From the NCBI GenBank assembly GCA_937960725.1, contig CALGOY010000282.1:1-11718 (forward strand): a stretch of DNA of 11,718 bases. Reading direction: 5' to 3'. A program made the translations under genes and the position numbers. The DNA is from an uncultured Bacillota bacterium (GTDB lineage Bacteria > Bacillota > Clostridia > Caldicoprobacterales > UBA3941). Under the pieces are notes generated by a model. The model saw only the letters and a program-made list of their open reading frames with translations, ran no database searches and was not told where the DNA came from. Positions within the stretch are counted from its first letter, which is position 1, and each line of letters starts with the position of its first letter. Below are positions 5,834-11,718 of the stretch, piece by piece.

Positions 5834-7523
5834 CCTTTAATTTAGAGGCATAGTGGTAATATAGTCCGGAAAGGGTTTTGTTATTTAAAAATTTGAGTTT
5901 AACGGAATCAAATTCCTTAGTTCCCATAAGCCTTGGATGGAATATCCCCATTTCAGCAGCTGCTTTTATGATAATTTCACGTTGTACACTTAAAGGTACG
6001 CTTTCCCATCGGCAGGAGTTGGAGTTAGCTATCATATCAATCCAATCGTTTATAGTAAGCTCTTCAATTCCCACATCGTCGCAAATATATTGGACGACTG
6101 GTATTTGCTTTTCATCGGCTTTAAAGCTATAGTTGATATATAGCCCCGAAAGAGTTTTTCCGTTCAAAAAAGAAAAACGGTAGGAGCAAAAATCTTTGTA
6201 GCCCATAAAGCGAGGGCTTCTTAAGCCTAATTCTTCGGCTGCACGAATTAGAATTTCTTTTTTAGTTTCCTTAGAAACATTGTCCCAGGGAATTTTTGTG
6301 TCCTCTTCTTGGATCAGGGATATCCATTCTTCCGTTGTCAGGGGGGCTACATCGCAGTCATCGCACATATAGCTGATAGTATCCATTCCCGCTTTGCTTG
6401 CCAATTCACTATAATAGTTGTACAGGCTGACTAATGTTTTGTTGTTTAAAAAAGCAGTGGGTGTAGCTAGATCGTCGTATTTTAACATCCTAGGATTGCT
6501 TTTTCCTAATTCTTTGGCTTTCTCAAATAAAATTTTATTTATATAAGGCTTGGGAACATTATCCCATTTGAAGTTCTTTTGATTAGAGATCATAAAAATC
6601 CATTCGTCATAGGTTAGTTCAGCAACTCCGTATACATCGCATATAAAATCGATACTCTTATAGCCGCCCCTCTCCAATCCGAAAAAGCGGGAAGCAAAGC
6701 TATAAAAGCTCATGCCATCTATAAAGTCCATAGAGGTTTTGAGATCTTCTGTAGACATCATACGGGGATTGCTGTATCCTAGGGTATTTGCAGCTTTGTA
6801 GAGCAATTTTCTAATGACGTCATGGGGGATTATATCCCAAAAAGTACTGACGGATGAGTTGGTAATATAGTCGATCCAATCTTTTTCCGTAATTTCAATA
6901 CCTAAGATATCGCACATATTTTTAATTACGCTGCCCCGTATATCCTCTACTTTATTTTTAAAATGGTTATAAAATCCCGTCAGGGTACGGCCGTTTAGAA
7001 ATTTGAATTTTACTGAAAAGTCTTCGTTTCTTATATGAATGGGATGAGAGTATCCCAGTTCTTTGCATGCCCGGAGCAGAATCTCTTTCTTTACTTCGTT
7101 GGGAACGTTGTTCCATGAAAATATATTATTATTTTTGATAAAGTCTATCCATTCTTCTACGCTGACCTGAGGAATACCAAGCTGATCACATACATTAATT
7201 ATAATATGGACCCCAGGTTTTCTAGGAAATCTATTTTTATAATAAGAGTAAAGCCCATTTAGTGAAGAGTTATTTAAGAACTTAAACTTATGCTTTTCTA
7301 AGTGCTTAGAGGCAATAAATCTAGGATTAGGCAAGTTTAATTCTTCGGATATTTTATACAATAAAGCCCGGTGTACTTCGTCAGAAACCTTACTCCATAA
7401 AAAAGTAGGATGCCTAGATGTTTTGTTCTCCCTTGTAAGTATAGCTATTACTTCATCCAGATCGTCGAATACTTCTACTTCCCGTTCTTTAACTGATAAA
7501 TTCAAACTAGACTCTCCTTTCAT
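5802..7523 (-). CDS. Protein of six tandem ~92-residue repeats, family not recognised
   Basis: After about 23 leading residues the whole 573-residue protein consists of six repeats. Each has W-x-x-[VI]-[PS] (W43, 137, 229, 320, 413, 506), then a helix ending A-x-E-L-G-x-x-x-P-R, then F-L-N-x-x-T-L-x-G-L-Y-x-x-Y. Repeats 1-5 continue with a Cys-Asp pair (C112, C204, C295, C387, C481) in C-D-x-x-G-I and then x-E-W-I. Repeat 6 stops just before its Cys-Asp. No signal peptide, membrane segment or enzyme motif is seen, so it is probably cytoplasmic, mostly helical, and a binding scaffold. I do not recognise the family. The gene overlaps the helicase gene, so the two products likely act together. 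The ATG at 7523 has a weak ribosome binding site; AAAGGAGAG inside codons 2-4 would serve a TTG at codon 7 (7503-7505), which may be the true start. Confidence 0.85.
   Translation of the reverse strand: MKGESSLNLSVKEREVEVFDDLDEVIAILTRENKTSRHPTFLWSKVSDEVHRALLYKISEELNLPNPRFIASKHLEKHKFKFLNNSSLNGLYSYYKNRFPRKPGVHIIINVCDQLGIPQVSVEEWIDFIKNNNIFSWNNVPNEVKKEILLRACKELGYSHPIHIRNEDFSVKFKFLNGRTLTGFYNHFKNKVEDIRGSVIKNMCDILGIEITEKDWIDYITNSSVSTFWDIIPHDVIRKLLYKAANTLGYSNPRMMSTEDLKTSMDFIDGMSFYSFASRFFGLERGGYKSIDFICDVYGVAELTYDEWIFMISNQKNFKWDNVPKPYINKILFEKAKELGKSNPRMLKYDDLATPTAFLNNKTLVSLYNYYSELASKAGMDTISYMCDDCDVAPLTTEEWISLIQEEDTKIPWDNVSKETKKEILIRAAEELGLRSPRFMGYKDFCSYRFSFLNGKTLSGLYINYSFKADEKQIPVVQYICDDVGIEELTINDWIDMIANSNSCRWESVPLSVQREIIIKAAAEMGIFHPRLMGTKEFDSVKLKFLNNKTLSGLYYHYASKLKDDKQQINEFI
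5805..7454 (-). repeat. Six tandem protein-coding repeats
   Basis: Approximate units on the minus strand are R1 7454-7152 (residues 24-124), R2 7151-6879 (125-215), R3 6878-6603 (216-307), R4 6602-6327 (308-399), R5 6326-6045 (400-493) and R6 6044-5805 (494-573, short). The W anchors are 91-94 residues apart and the F-L-N anchors (F82, 176, 267, 358, 452, 545) 91-94 apart, an even period. Similarity is clear in protein but blurred in DNA, so the duplications are old. R3 is the most divergent (F-I-D-G-M-S-F in place of F-L-N-x-x-T-L); R5 and R6 look closest to each other. Confidence 0.9.
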
Positions 7524-7739
7524 CCATCTACAATAGCAACATCATATAAAATGATAAATTATTTAGACGCATGATGTAGCCATTTAATATTATATACTTT
7601 TTTATAACTATTTAAAAGTGTAATAATTGATAAAAATAAATGTGATTTTTGTTTATTTTTCCGATAAAATAACTGTTTTATTAACTTAAAAATTGTTTAA
7701 TAATTTACTTGAAAATAAATTAAAAAAGGAGTATTATAT
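7524..7739. promoter_or_regulatory. AT-rich divergent control region (repeat protein / HD-GYP gene)
   Basis: This 216-base gap separates two divergent genes. On the minus strand TATAAT at 7589-7594 is a perfect -10 for the repeat-protein gene, but the -35 (TTTTAA, 7612-7617, 17-base spacer) is poor. A small inverted repeat ACATCAT (7539-7545) / ATGATGT (7571-7577) lies between that -10 and the start codon and could be an operator. On the plus strand the HD-GYP gene has AAGGAG (7726-7731) eight bases before its ATG; TTGATA at 7627-7632 is a fair -35 without a convincing -10. I see no riboswitch or terminator here. Confidence 0.4.
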
Positions 7740-8993
7740 ATGCAAGCTCCAAGAGATGTTAGTTCAGTTCTTGATTCGACTGTTCCGGACAAAGAAGATA
7801 TTATTTCGATAAATATGATCGATTTTGCTGAGATGATCTCTGCAGCTGTAGATTTGATGGAAAAGGGAGTATATCACCATGGTCAAAGGGTTGCGTACAT
7901 AGCCTATAGGCTATTTAATACAATAAATCTAAAGGGAGATTCCCTGCACCTTGTAGTAGCTTCATACCTTCATGATATAGGCATATCTACATTTGAATTA
8001 AAAGAGGAAGCGAGGAACTTTATACTAGAGGAACAATTAATAAGAGCTCATTGTATAGAAGGGGAAGAGCTGATTCGGGATGTGAGGCTGCTTAGTAGAA
8101 TAAGGCAGACGATACTGCACCATCATACAGATTATTCAGAGATACGAAAAGCGGATGATGTGGACCGTCTTTTGGAGGCTCAAATTATTCATTTGGCAGA
8201 TAGAATCGATGTACTGATTAGAAATGATACATATATATTAGAGCAGAGCGATGCTATTAAAGAAACAATCAAGGGATATTCTGGTACCATGTTCCACCCG
8301 ATGTTAGTCAATGCTTTCTTAAGCTTAGCTGAGAAAGAGTCATTTTGGTTTGATCTGGTCAATGAACGGACTTATTCCGCATTGAAAGCTGCCCACTACA
8401 ACAGAAAATTTATGATGAAAAGAGAGGATATAAGGCAGTTTGCTAACTTATGCGCAAAAATCGTTGACAGAAAAAGCTCTTATACTGCTGCCCATTCAAA
8501 GCGGGTGGCAGAGATAGCTTCAAGGCTCGGCGCTTTTATGGGTATGTCTGAAAATGATGTATTTTATTTAGAAATAGCGGGACTGCTCCACGATTTGGGG
8601 AAACTTTCGATACCTGAAGCTATACTGCATAAGCCAGGAAAATTGAGCAGGAAGGAATTTAATATCATAAAACAGCATACATACCATACTTATCAATTAT
8701 TAGATATGTTGCAGATAATGAACAAGATAAGGGATTGGGCGGCATTTCATCATGAGAAGCTTGATGGAAGCGGGTATCCGTTTCACAAAAAGGGACAAGA
8801 GCTAGATTTGGGAGCTAGGATAATGGCGGTGGCGGATATATCCACGGCACTGTCGGAAAATCGCTCCTATAGGAACAAGATGAGCAAGAAGGAAATATTA
8901 GATATTTTGTGGCAGCAGGTTGAGCAAAATTGGATTGATGGAGATGTGGTGCGGATACTGGAGAGAAATTTTGATGAAATAGTTATGGTATAG
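7740..8993 (+). CDS. Tandem HD-domain protein with C-terminal HD-GYP (putative c-di-GMP phosphodiesterase)
   Basis: The 417-residue protein has two HD phosphohydrolase domains in a row. The N-terminal one (about 40-200) keeps a full set of likely metal ligands: H47, H78-D79, H104, H127-H129 and D154, but has no GYP. The C-terminal one (about 235-417) has H252, HDLGK (284-288), H313, H337-H338, then D-G-S-G-Y-P (342-347) and D366, matching HD-GYP domains, which hydrolyse cyclic di-GMP (and in some members related dinucleotides). No receiver, PAS or membrane region is present, so input is not obvious and the first HD domain may serve as sensor or second active site. The ATG has AAGGAG eight bases upstream. 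The gene is single, divergent from the helicase unit and convergent with the FAD/Rieske gene, with a shared terminator after it. Catalysis is inferred from intact motifs. Confidence 0.88.
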   Translation: MQAPRDVSSVLDSTVPDKEDIISINMIDFAEMISAAVDLMEKGVYHHGQRVAYIAYRLFNTINLKGDSLHLVVASYLHDIGISTFELKEEARNFILEEQLIRAHCIEGEELIRDVRLLSRIRQTILHHHTDYSEIRKADDVDRLLEAQIIHLADRIDVLIRNDTYILEQSDAIKETIKGYSGTMFHPMLVNAFLSLAEKESFWFDLVNERTYSALKAAHYNRKFMMKREDIRQFANLCAKIVDRKSSYTAAHSKRVAEIASRLGAFMGMSENDVFYLEIAGLLHDLGKLSIPEAILHKPGKLSRKEFNIIKQHTYHTYQLLDMLQIMNKIRDWAAFHHEKLDGSGYPFHKKGQELDLGARIMAVADISTALSENRSYRNKMSKKEILDILWQQVEQNWIDGDVVRILERNFDEIVMV

Positions 8994-9000
8994 AAAAATA

Positions 9001-9046
9001 AAGGGGTTCCTTTAGATTTAAATAATTTTAAATAAGAACCCCTTTT
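9001..9046. terminator. Long-hairpin terminator between HD-GYP and FAD/Rieske genes
   Basis: AAGGGGTTC (9001-9009) pairs with GAACCCCTT (9036-9044). Inside the 26-base gap, ATTTAAA (9016-9022) and TTTAAAT (9027-9033) add a second stem with loop TAAT. T-rich sequence follows on the plus strand and A-rich sequence precedes it, so it can act both ways for the convergent genes. Confidence 0.75.
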
Positions 9047-9069
9047 AATTTATAAGCTTTTATCATATT

Positions 9070-10515
9070 TTAAAACTGATCTTTTATAACTTTTTCTATG
9101 GTATTTACGTCATTATATCTACTTAAAGGTTTAACGGCTGGACCTTCTACTATATCCCCTTCATAAGTAAATCTGGAACCATGGCAGGGGCAATCCCAAG
9201 TTTTTTCGGCAGAGTTCCACTGCAGCTCACAGCCCATGTGGGTGCACGTAGTGTTCACCAGATGCAGCGTGCCTTGTTCATCTCTGTATGCCCCCGCTCT
9301 TTGGCCATCGACTTGAATGATTTTCCCTTCTATTAGTTTTTCTGCCACATTTAGATTTTCCACGACGAAGTTTTTGGCAGCGGCCATGCTGTTGGTCATG
9401 CCCCACTTTCCATATCCGGTGGCGATATACAAGTTTGGGGTATCGGAAGTGAAGTGGCCTACATAGGGGACATCATCTAAAGTCATGCAGTCCTGGGTAG
9501 ACCAGCGGTAGGGGATATCCTCTAAAGTAAATATGCTATTGGCAAAATCTACTAGTGTTTCGTAGTGCTTCCTAGTGTCTGGTCCCTGTCCTGTTTTGTG
9601 GTGTTCACCGCCGACTATAATAAGCTCTCCGTTGTCAGAATGTAAGCTGCGGAGAGAGCGGGTAGGATCTTCAGCTGATATATACATTCCGCCGGGATAT
9701 TTTTCTTTAGCTTTTATTGCAATGGCATAGGACCGCTCTGTATATATTCTGGCAAAGTATAGGGCAGGCTTATTATAAAAAGGATAGTGAGAAGCTATGA
9801 TGACTTTATCCGCAGATATTTTATTTCCCCGCTCGGTTGTTAAAGCATAGCTGCTATTTTCATAGCTGCTGTTTTCTTTAATATCTACAACACGCGTTCT
9901 TTCAAATATTTGTACTCCATTATCTGAGATTATCTTAGCCAGGGGCATCAAAAACTTAAGCGGATGGTACTGGGCCTGATCGTCAAAACGGACTGCGGCT
10001 TTTACAGGAAAGGGCAAGGGGGTTTCCTCAACATAAGCAGCTTTTATCCCTAGGGATGCCGCTGTATCTGCTTCATCGCTGATTTTACTAATATATTTAT
10101 CCTGCAAGGTATATATATAGGCGGACTGAGGCTGATAGTCGCAATCGATGTTGTTTTCATCTGCAATTTGCTTGAACATCTGGATGGCGGTTTCATTCGC
10201 ATCTGCATACTGTTTTGCCAGCTTTTCACCCAACTGAGTTTTTATTTTATTGTAGATTAGCCCATGCTGGGAAGTAATCTTAGCCGTCGTGTGGCCAGTG
10301 GTACCTTGTAGGATACGGTCTGCTTCGAGGATTATAGGATTTAGACCTTCTTTATTAAGAAAATAGGCACATAGTATACCGGTTATACCGCCACCAACAA
10401 TCGCTATGTCAGCTTTTAAATCTTGATTTAATGCCGGATATTCTGACCTAGATATAGATGCCATCCAGTAGGATTGGGGTGGTTTTTTAAAATCTTTAAA
10501 TTTATCTCTGTCCAT
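9070..10515 (-). CDS. FAD-dependent oxidoreductase with C-terminal Rieske [2Fe-2S] domain
   Basis: The 481-residue protein starts its DAO-type fold with a dinucleotide-binding D-I-A-I-V-G-G-G-I-T-G (36-46) ending in E64 of the second strand. The stretch G-T-T-G-H-T-T-A-K-I-T-S-Q-H-G (71-85) is typical of this fused FAD/Rieske family. Near residue 365, A-T-G-Y-G-K-W-G is the usual second FAD contact. The Rieske domain (about 395-475) has C-T-H-M-G-C (424-429) and C-P-C-H-G-S (442-447): cluster ligands C424, H426, C442 and H445, with C429 and C444 able to form the family's disulphide. It likely passes electrons between a small-molecule substrate and FAD through the [2Fe-2S] centre in the cytoplasm; the substrate is unknown. 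GGAGGAAA precedes the ATG at good spacing. The gene lies downstream of a LysR gene on the same strand. A 15-base tandem duplication inserts five residues at about 214-223. Confidence 0.93.
   Translation of the reverse strand: MDRDKFKDFKKPPQSYWMASISRSEYPALNQDLKADIAIVGGGITGILCAYFLNKEGLNPIILEADRILQGTTGHTTAKITSQHGLIYNKIKTQLGEKLAKQYADANETAIQMFKQIADENNIDCDYQPQSAYIYTLQDKYISKISDEADTAASLGIKAAYVEETPLPFPVKAAVRFDDQAQYHPLKFLMPLAKIISDNGVQIFERTRVVDIKENSSYENSSYALTTERGNKISADKVIIASHYPFYNKPALYFARIYTERSYAIAIKAKEKYPGGMYISAEDPTRSLRSLHSDNGELIIVGGEHHKTGQGPDTRKHYETLVDFANSIFTLEDIPYRWSTQDCMTLDDVPYVGHFTSDTPNLYIATGYGKWGMTNSMAAAKNFVVENLNVAEKLIEGKIIQVDGQRAGAYRDEQGTLHLVNTTCTHMGCELQWNSAEKTWDCPCHGSRFTYEGDIVEGPAVKPLSRYNDVNTIEKVIKDQF
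9846..9875 (-). repeat. 15-bp tandem duplication inside the FAD/Rieske gene
   Basis: CATAGCTGCTATTTT (9846-9860) is followed at once by CATAGCTGCTGTTTT (9861-9875), one mismatch in 15. It encodes ENSSY twice in a row (residues 214-223), in frame, in a loop-like stretch between a beta strand and the next part of the fold. A simple slippage event that leaves the protein in frame. Confidence 0.85.
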
Positions 10516-10650
10516 AAAATTTCCTCCATACTTAATTATTAGTTGCTAATTTGATTATTTACTTAATATCTATTTTTTGTTTTATGAAAGAAACTATTCG
10601 CTATTTATAATAGGTCAGAGCTTAGGCAGTTCCGGCATAGCTTCCTTAAA

Positions 10651-10665
10651 TATATGGTCCATATA
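10651..10665. promoter_or_regulatory. 15-bp palindrome upstream of the FAD/Rieske gene (candidate operator)
   Basis: TATATGG-T-CCATATA is a perfect 7-bp inverted repeat about a central T, in the 210-base gap between the LysR and FAD/Rieske genes. A second, smaller one, ATTAG-TTG-CTAAT (10538-10550), lies closer to the ribosome binding site. No convincing promoter pair is visible in this gap. Binding by the neighbouring LysR regulator is possible but not shown; the rest of the gap holds nothing else I recognise. Confidence 0.4.
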
Positions 10666-10675
10666 AGCTTAATCC

Positions 10676-10703
10676 AAAAAACAGCACGGATATATCCCGG
10701 CTG
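10676..10703 (-). terminator. Terminator of the LysR-type regulator gene
   Basis: On the minus strand CAGCCGGG pairs with TCCGTGCTG with one bulged T and one G-T pair around a 5-base loop ATATA, then six T follow (10681-10676). It starts 22 bases after the regulator's TAA and would limit read-through into the FAD/Rieske gene, so that gene probably has its own promoter. Confidence 0.6.
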
Positions 10704-10725
10704 AAGAAGTAGCTTTTTCTAGTGT

Positions 10726-11616
10726 TTAGTTGCTTACAGATTGCAGCATCTGGATAAAGGCCAGGGCAGCCCGAGAAAGGGAGATGTTTTTCATGCAACA
10801 TATAGCTAATTTCCGTGAAGGCAGCTCTTCTTTAAGCTTCACTTCAAACAAATTTCCTTTTTCAATTTCCTCCAATGCACTCTCCTTTAAAACGCAAGCT
10901 ATTCCCAGGCCTATACGGGCAAAATCTACTAATAGGTCGTTGCTTTCTAGCTCAATTTCTGGAACGATATTGACGCCGTATTGTTCTAGATAGCGGTCTA
11001 AGTTTCGCCGGGTGGCGCTCTTGCCTTCTAGTAGCAAAATAGGATATTTGGCTAAGGCGTCGAGGGATATAACTTTATTTTTCAAAGAAGTAAATTTGGC
11101 TGAGGCTACAAATATATCCTTAACCTCCATAAAGGGTTTTACTTGTATATCTGGATCGGATATAGGCAGTGTTATGATAGCAATGTCCAGACTTCCTGAT
11201 TTTAATATATCTATCAGCTGGGGTGAAGTTCTATTGGTTACGCGTATTTTAACTCCGGGATGTGTCTCGTTGAACTTTTCCAGAGTGGGCATAAGAAAGT
11301 ATTTGCATATAGTATCGCTGGCTCCTATTCTAATTTCGCCCATCTCTAAATTATTAATTTCTTTAAATTTGGCCTCAGCTGCCTTGATTAGATGATAAGC
11401 TTTTTCAACGTGTTCATATAGCAGCTTACCTTCCCAGGTCAGCTTCATGTTTCTCCCTTGGCGGTAAAAAAGAGGGTTGCCTAATTGCTTTTCTAAATTC
11501 TTAATAGCCTGGCTGACGGCAGATTGAGTAATAAAAAGTTCCCGGGCGGCTTGGGTAAAATTTAGATGTTTCGCAGCATGGTAAAATATTTTGTAGAGAT
11601 CAAATTGAATATCCAT
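10726..11616 (-). CDS. LysR-family transcriptional regulator
   Basis: At 296 residues this has the normal LysR length. The N-terminal winged helix-turn-helix (about 1-60) shows F-Y-x-A-A-K-x-L-N-F-T-Q-A-A-R-E-L-F-I (11-29) and T-Q-S-A-V-S-Q-A-I-K-N-L-E-x-Q-L-G (30-46), followed by the wing F-Y-R-Q-G-R. A linker helix leads to a periplasmic-binding-protein-like effector domain (about 90-296) with the typical start G-E-I-R-I-G-A-S-D-T-I. Such proteins bind as tetramers near the promoters they control and respond to a small ligand; the ligand here is unknown. AGGAGG stands four to five bases before the ATG. The gene is upstream of and on the same strand as the FAD/Rieske gene, the most likely target besides itself. 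Confidence 0.95.
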   Translation of the reverse strand: MDIQFDLYKIFYHAAKHLNFTQAARELFITQSAVSQAIKNLEKQLGNPLFYRQGRNMKLTWEGKLLYEHVEKAYHLIKAAEAKFKEINNLEMGEIRIGASDTICKYFLMPTLEKFNETHPGVKIRVTNRTSPQLIDILKSGSLDIAIITLPISDPDIQVKPFMEVKDIFVASAKFTSLKNKVISLDALAKYPILLLEGKSATRRNLDRYLEQYGVNIVPEIELESNDLLVDFARIGLGIACVLKESALEEIEKGNLFEVKLKEELPSRKLAICCMKNISLSRAALAFIQMLQSVSN

Positions 11617-11718
11617 AAGTCCTCCTAATATAAAGTATTATATATATTAATTTTACTCATATAATCATATCATATTATAATAAGATTGTACACAAAATAA
11701 ACTTATGCTTTACATGCT
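11617..11718 (-). promoter_or_regulatory. Upstream region and candidate promoter of the LysR gene
   Basis: On the minus strand a perfect -10 TATAAT lies at 11674-11679, with only a weak -35 (TTTATT, 11696-11701). Between them is TTGT-GT-ACAA, a small dyad that could be the regulator's own site. The leader would be about 50 bases and very AT-rich. The window ends here, so more upstream sites may be missing. Confidence 0.4.

Noticed and set aside
5496..5840. A 114-residue hydrophobic open frame on the plus strand.
   Set aside because: It lies wholly opposite the helicase N-terminal part and the overlap; it has no ribosome binding site or family features and its hydrophobicity comes from the antisense of a charged coding strand.
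5805..7454. The regular repeats as a CRISPR array or other DNA-level repeat.
   Set aside because: The period is about 276 bases, the similarity is in protein, not DNA, and the frame is open throughout.
7660..7667. TCCGATAA before the HD-GYP gene as a sigma-D (motility) -10 element.
   Set aside because: The core CCGATA matches, but the nearest TAAA is 19 bases upstream, not the 15-16 expected, and the element is about 70 bases from the start codon. Too weak to call.
11012..11395. A 127-residue plus-strand frame opposite the LysR gene.
   Set aside because: The minus strand encodes a full, well-conserved LysR effector domain here; the plus frame is a shadow.
1..11718. tRNA, rRNA, riboswitch, insertion sequence, prophage attachment site.
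   Set aside because: I looked through gaps and gene ends on both strands and saw no cloverleaf, known aptamer pattern, transposase or integrase gene, or target-site duplication.

Overview
This window (about 40% G+C, estimated by eye) looks like a chromosomal segment from an anaerobic, endospore-forming Firmicute of the Clostridia type. The reasons are an alpha/beta-type small acid-soluble spore protein gene with a sigma-G-like promoter, a DUF378 (YuzA-like) membrane protein, strong AGGAGG-type ribosome binding sites, and a tsaB-rimI-tsaD cluster of the Firmicute kind. I cannot name the species.

Layout. (1) 1-2700, plus strand: the end of a tRNA-modification operon. It holds the 3' part of tsaB, then rimI, a TIGR01906/DUF1461 membrane protein gene, and tsaD. 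TsaB and TsaD work together in making N6-threonylcarbamoyladenosine (t6A) at position 37 of ANN-decoding tRNAs. (2) 2701-3023: a non-coding gap with five DnaA-box-like nonamers in one orientation (two are perfect TTATCCACA on the minus strand), an AT-rich inverted repeat, a terminator and a forespore-type promoter. (3) 3024-3535: the spore protein gene and a convergent DUF378 gene, separated by a bidirectional terminator. (4) 3596-7523, minus strand: a two-gene overlapping unit. It codes for a protein made almost entirely of six tandem repeats of about 92 residues, which I do not recognise, followed by an Upf1/Dna2-like superfamily 1 helicase. This is the best candidate here for an undescribed system. 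(5) 7740-8993, plus strand: a protein with two tandem HD domains, the second a full HD-GYP, divergent from the helicase unit. (6) 9070-11616, minus strand: a LysR-type regulator and, downstream, an FAD-dependent oxidoreductase with a C-terminal Rieske [2Fe-2S] domain.

Most interesting points. The DnaA-box cluster lies just after tsaD (gcp); as I recall, Bacillus subtilis also has a DnaA-binding cluster next to gcp. The repeat protein and the helicase overlap in the +1 frame, and the helicase N-terminus seems to continue the repeat register past the stop codon. A perfect 12-bp inverted repeat would bury the DUF378 ribosome binding site in any transcript reading through from the helicase gene, while a candidate promoter inside the loop would make transcripts free of the upstream arm.

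How the genes work together: the t6A genes form an operon. The SASP and DUF378 genes may share late-sporulation expression, which is an inference from promoter matches only. The helicase and repeat protein are probably made in fixed proportion through translational coupling. Any link to DNA repair, RNA turnover or phage defence is unproven. LysR may control the adjacent FAD/Rieske gene.
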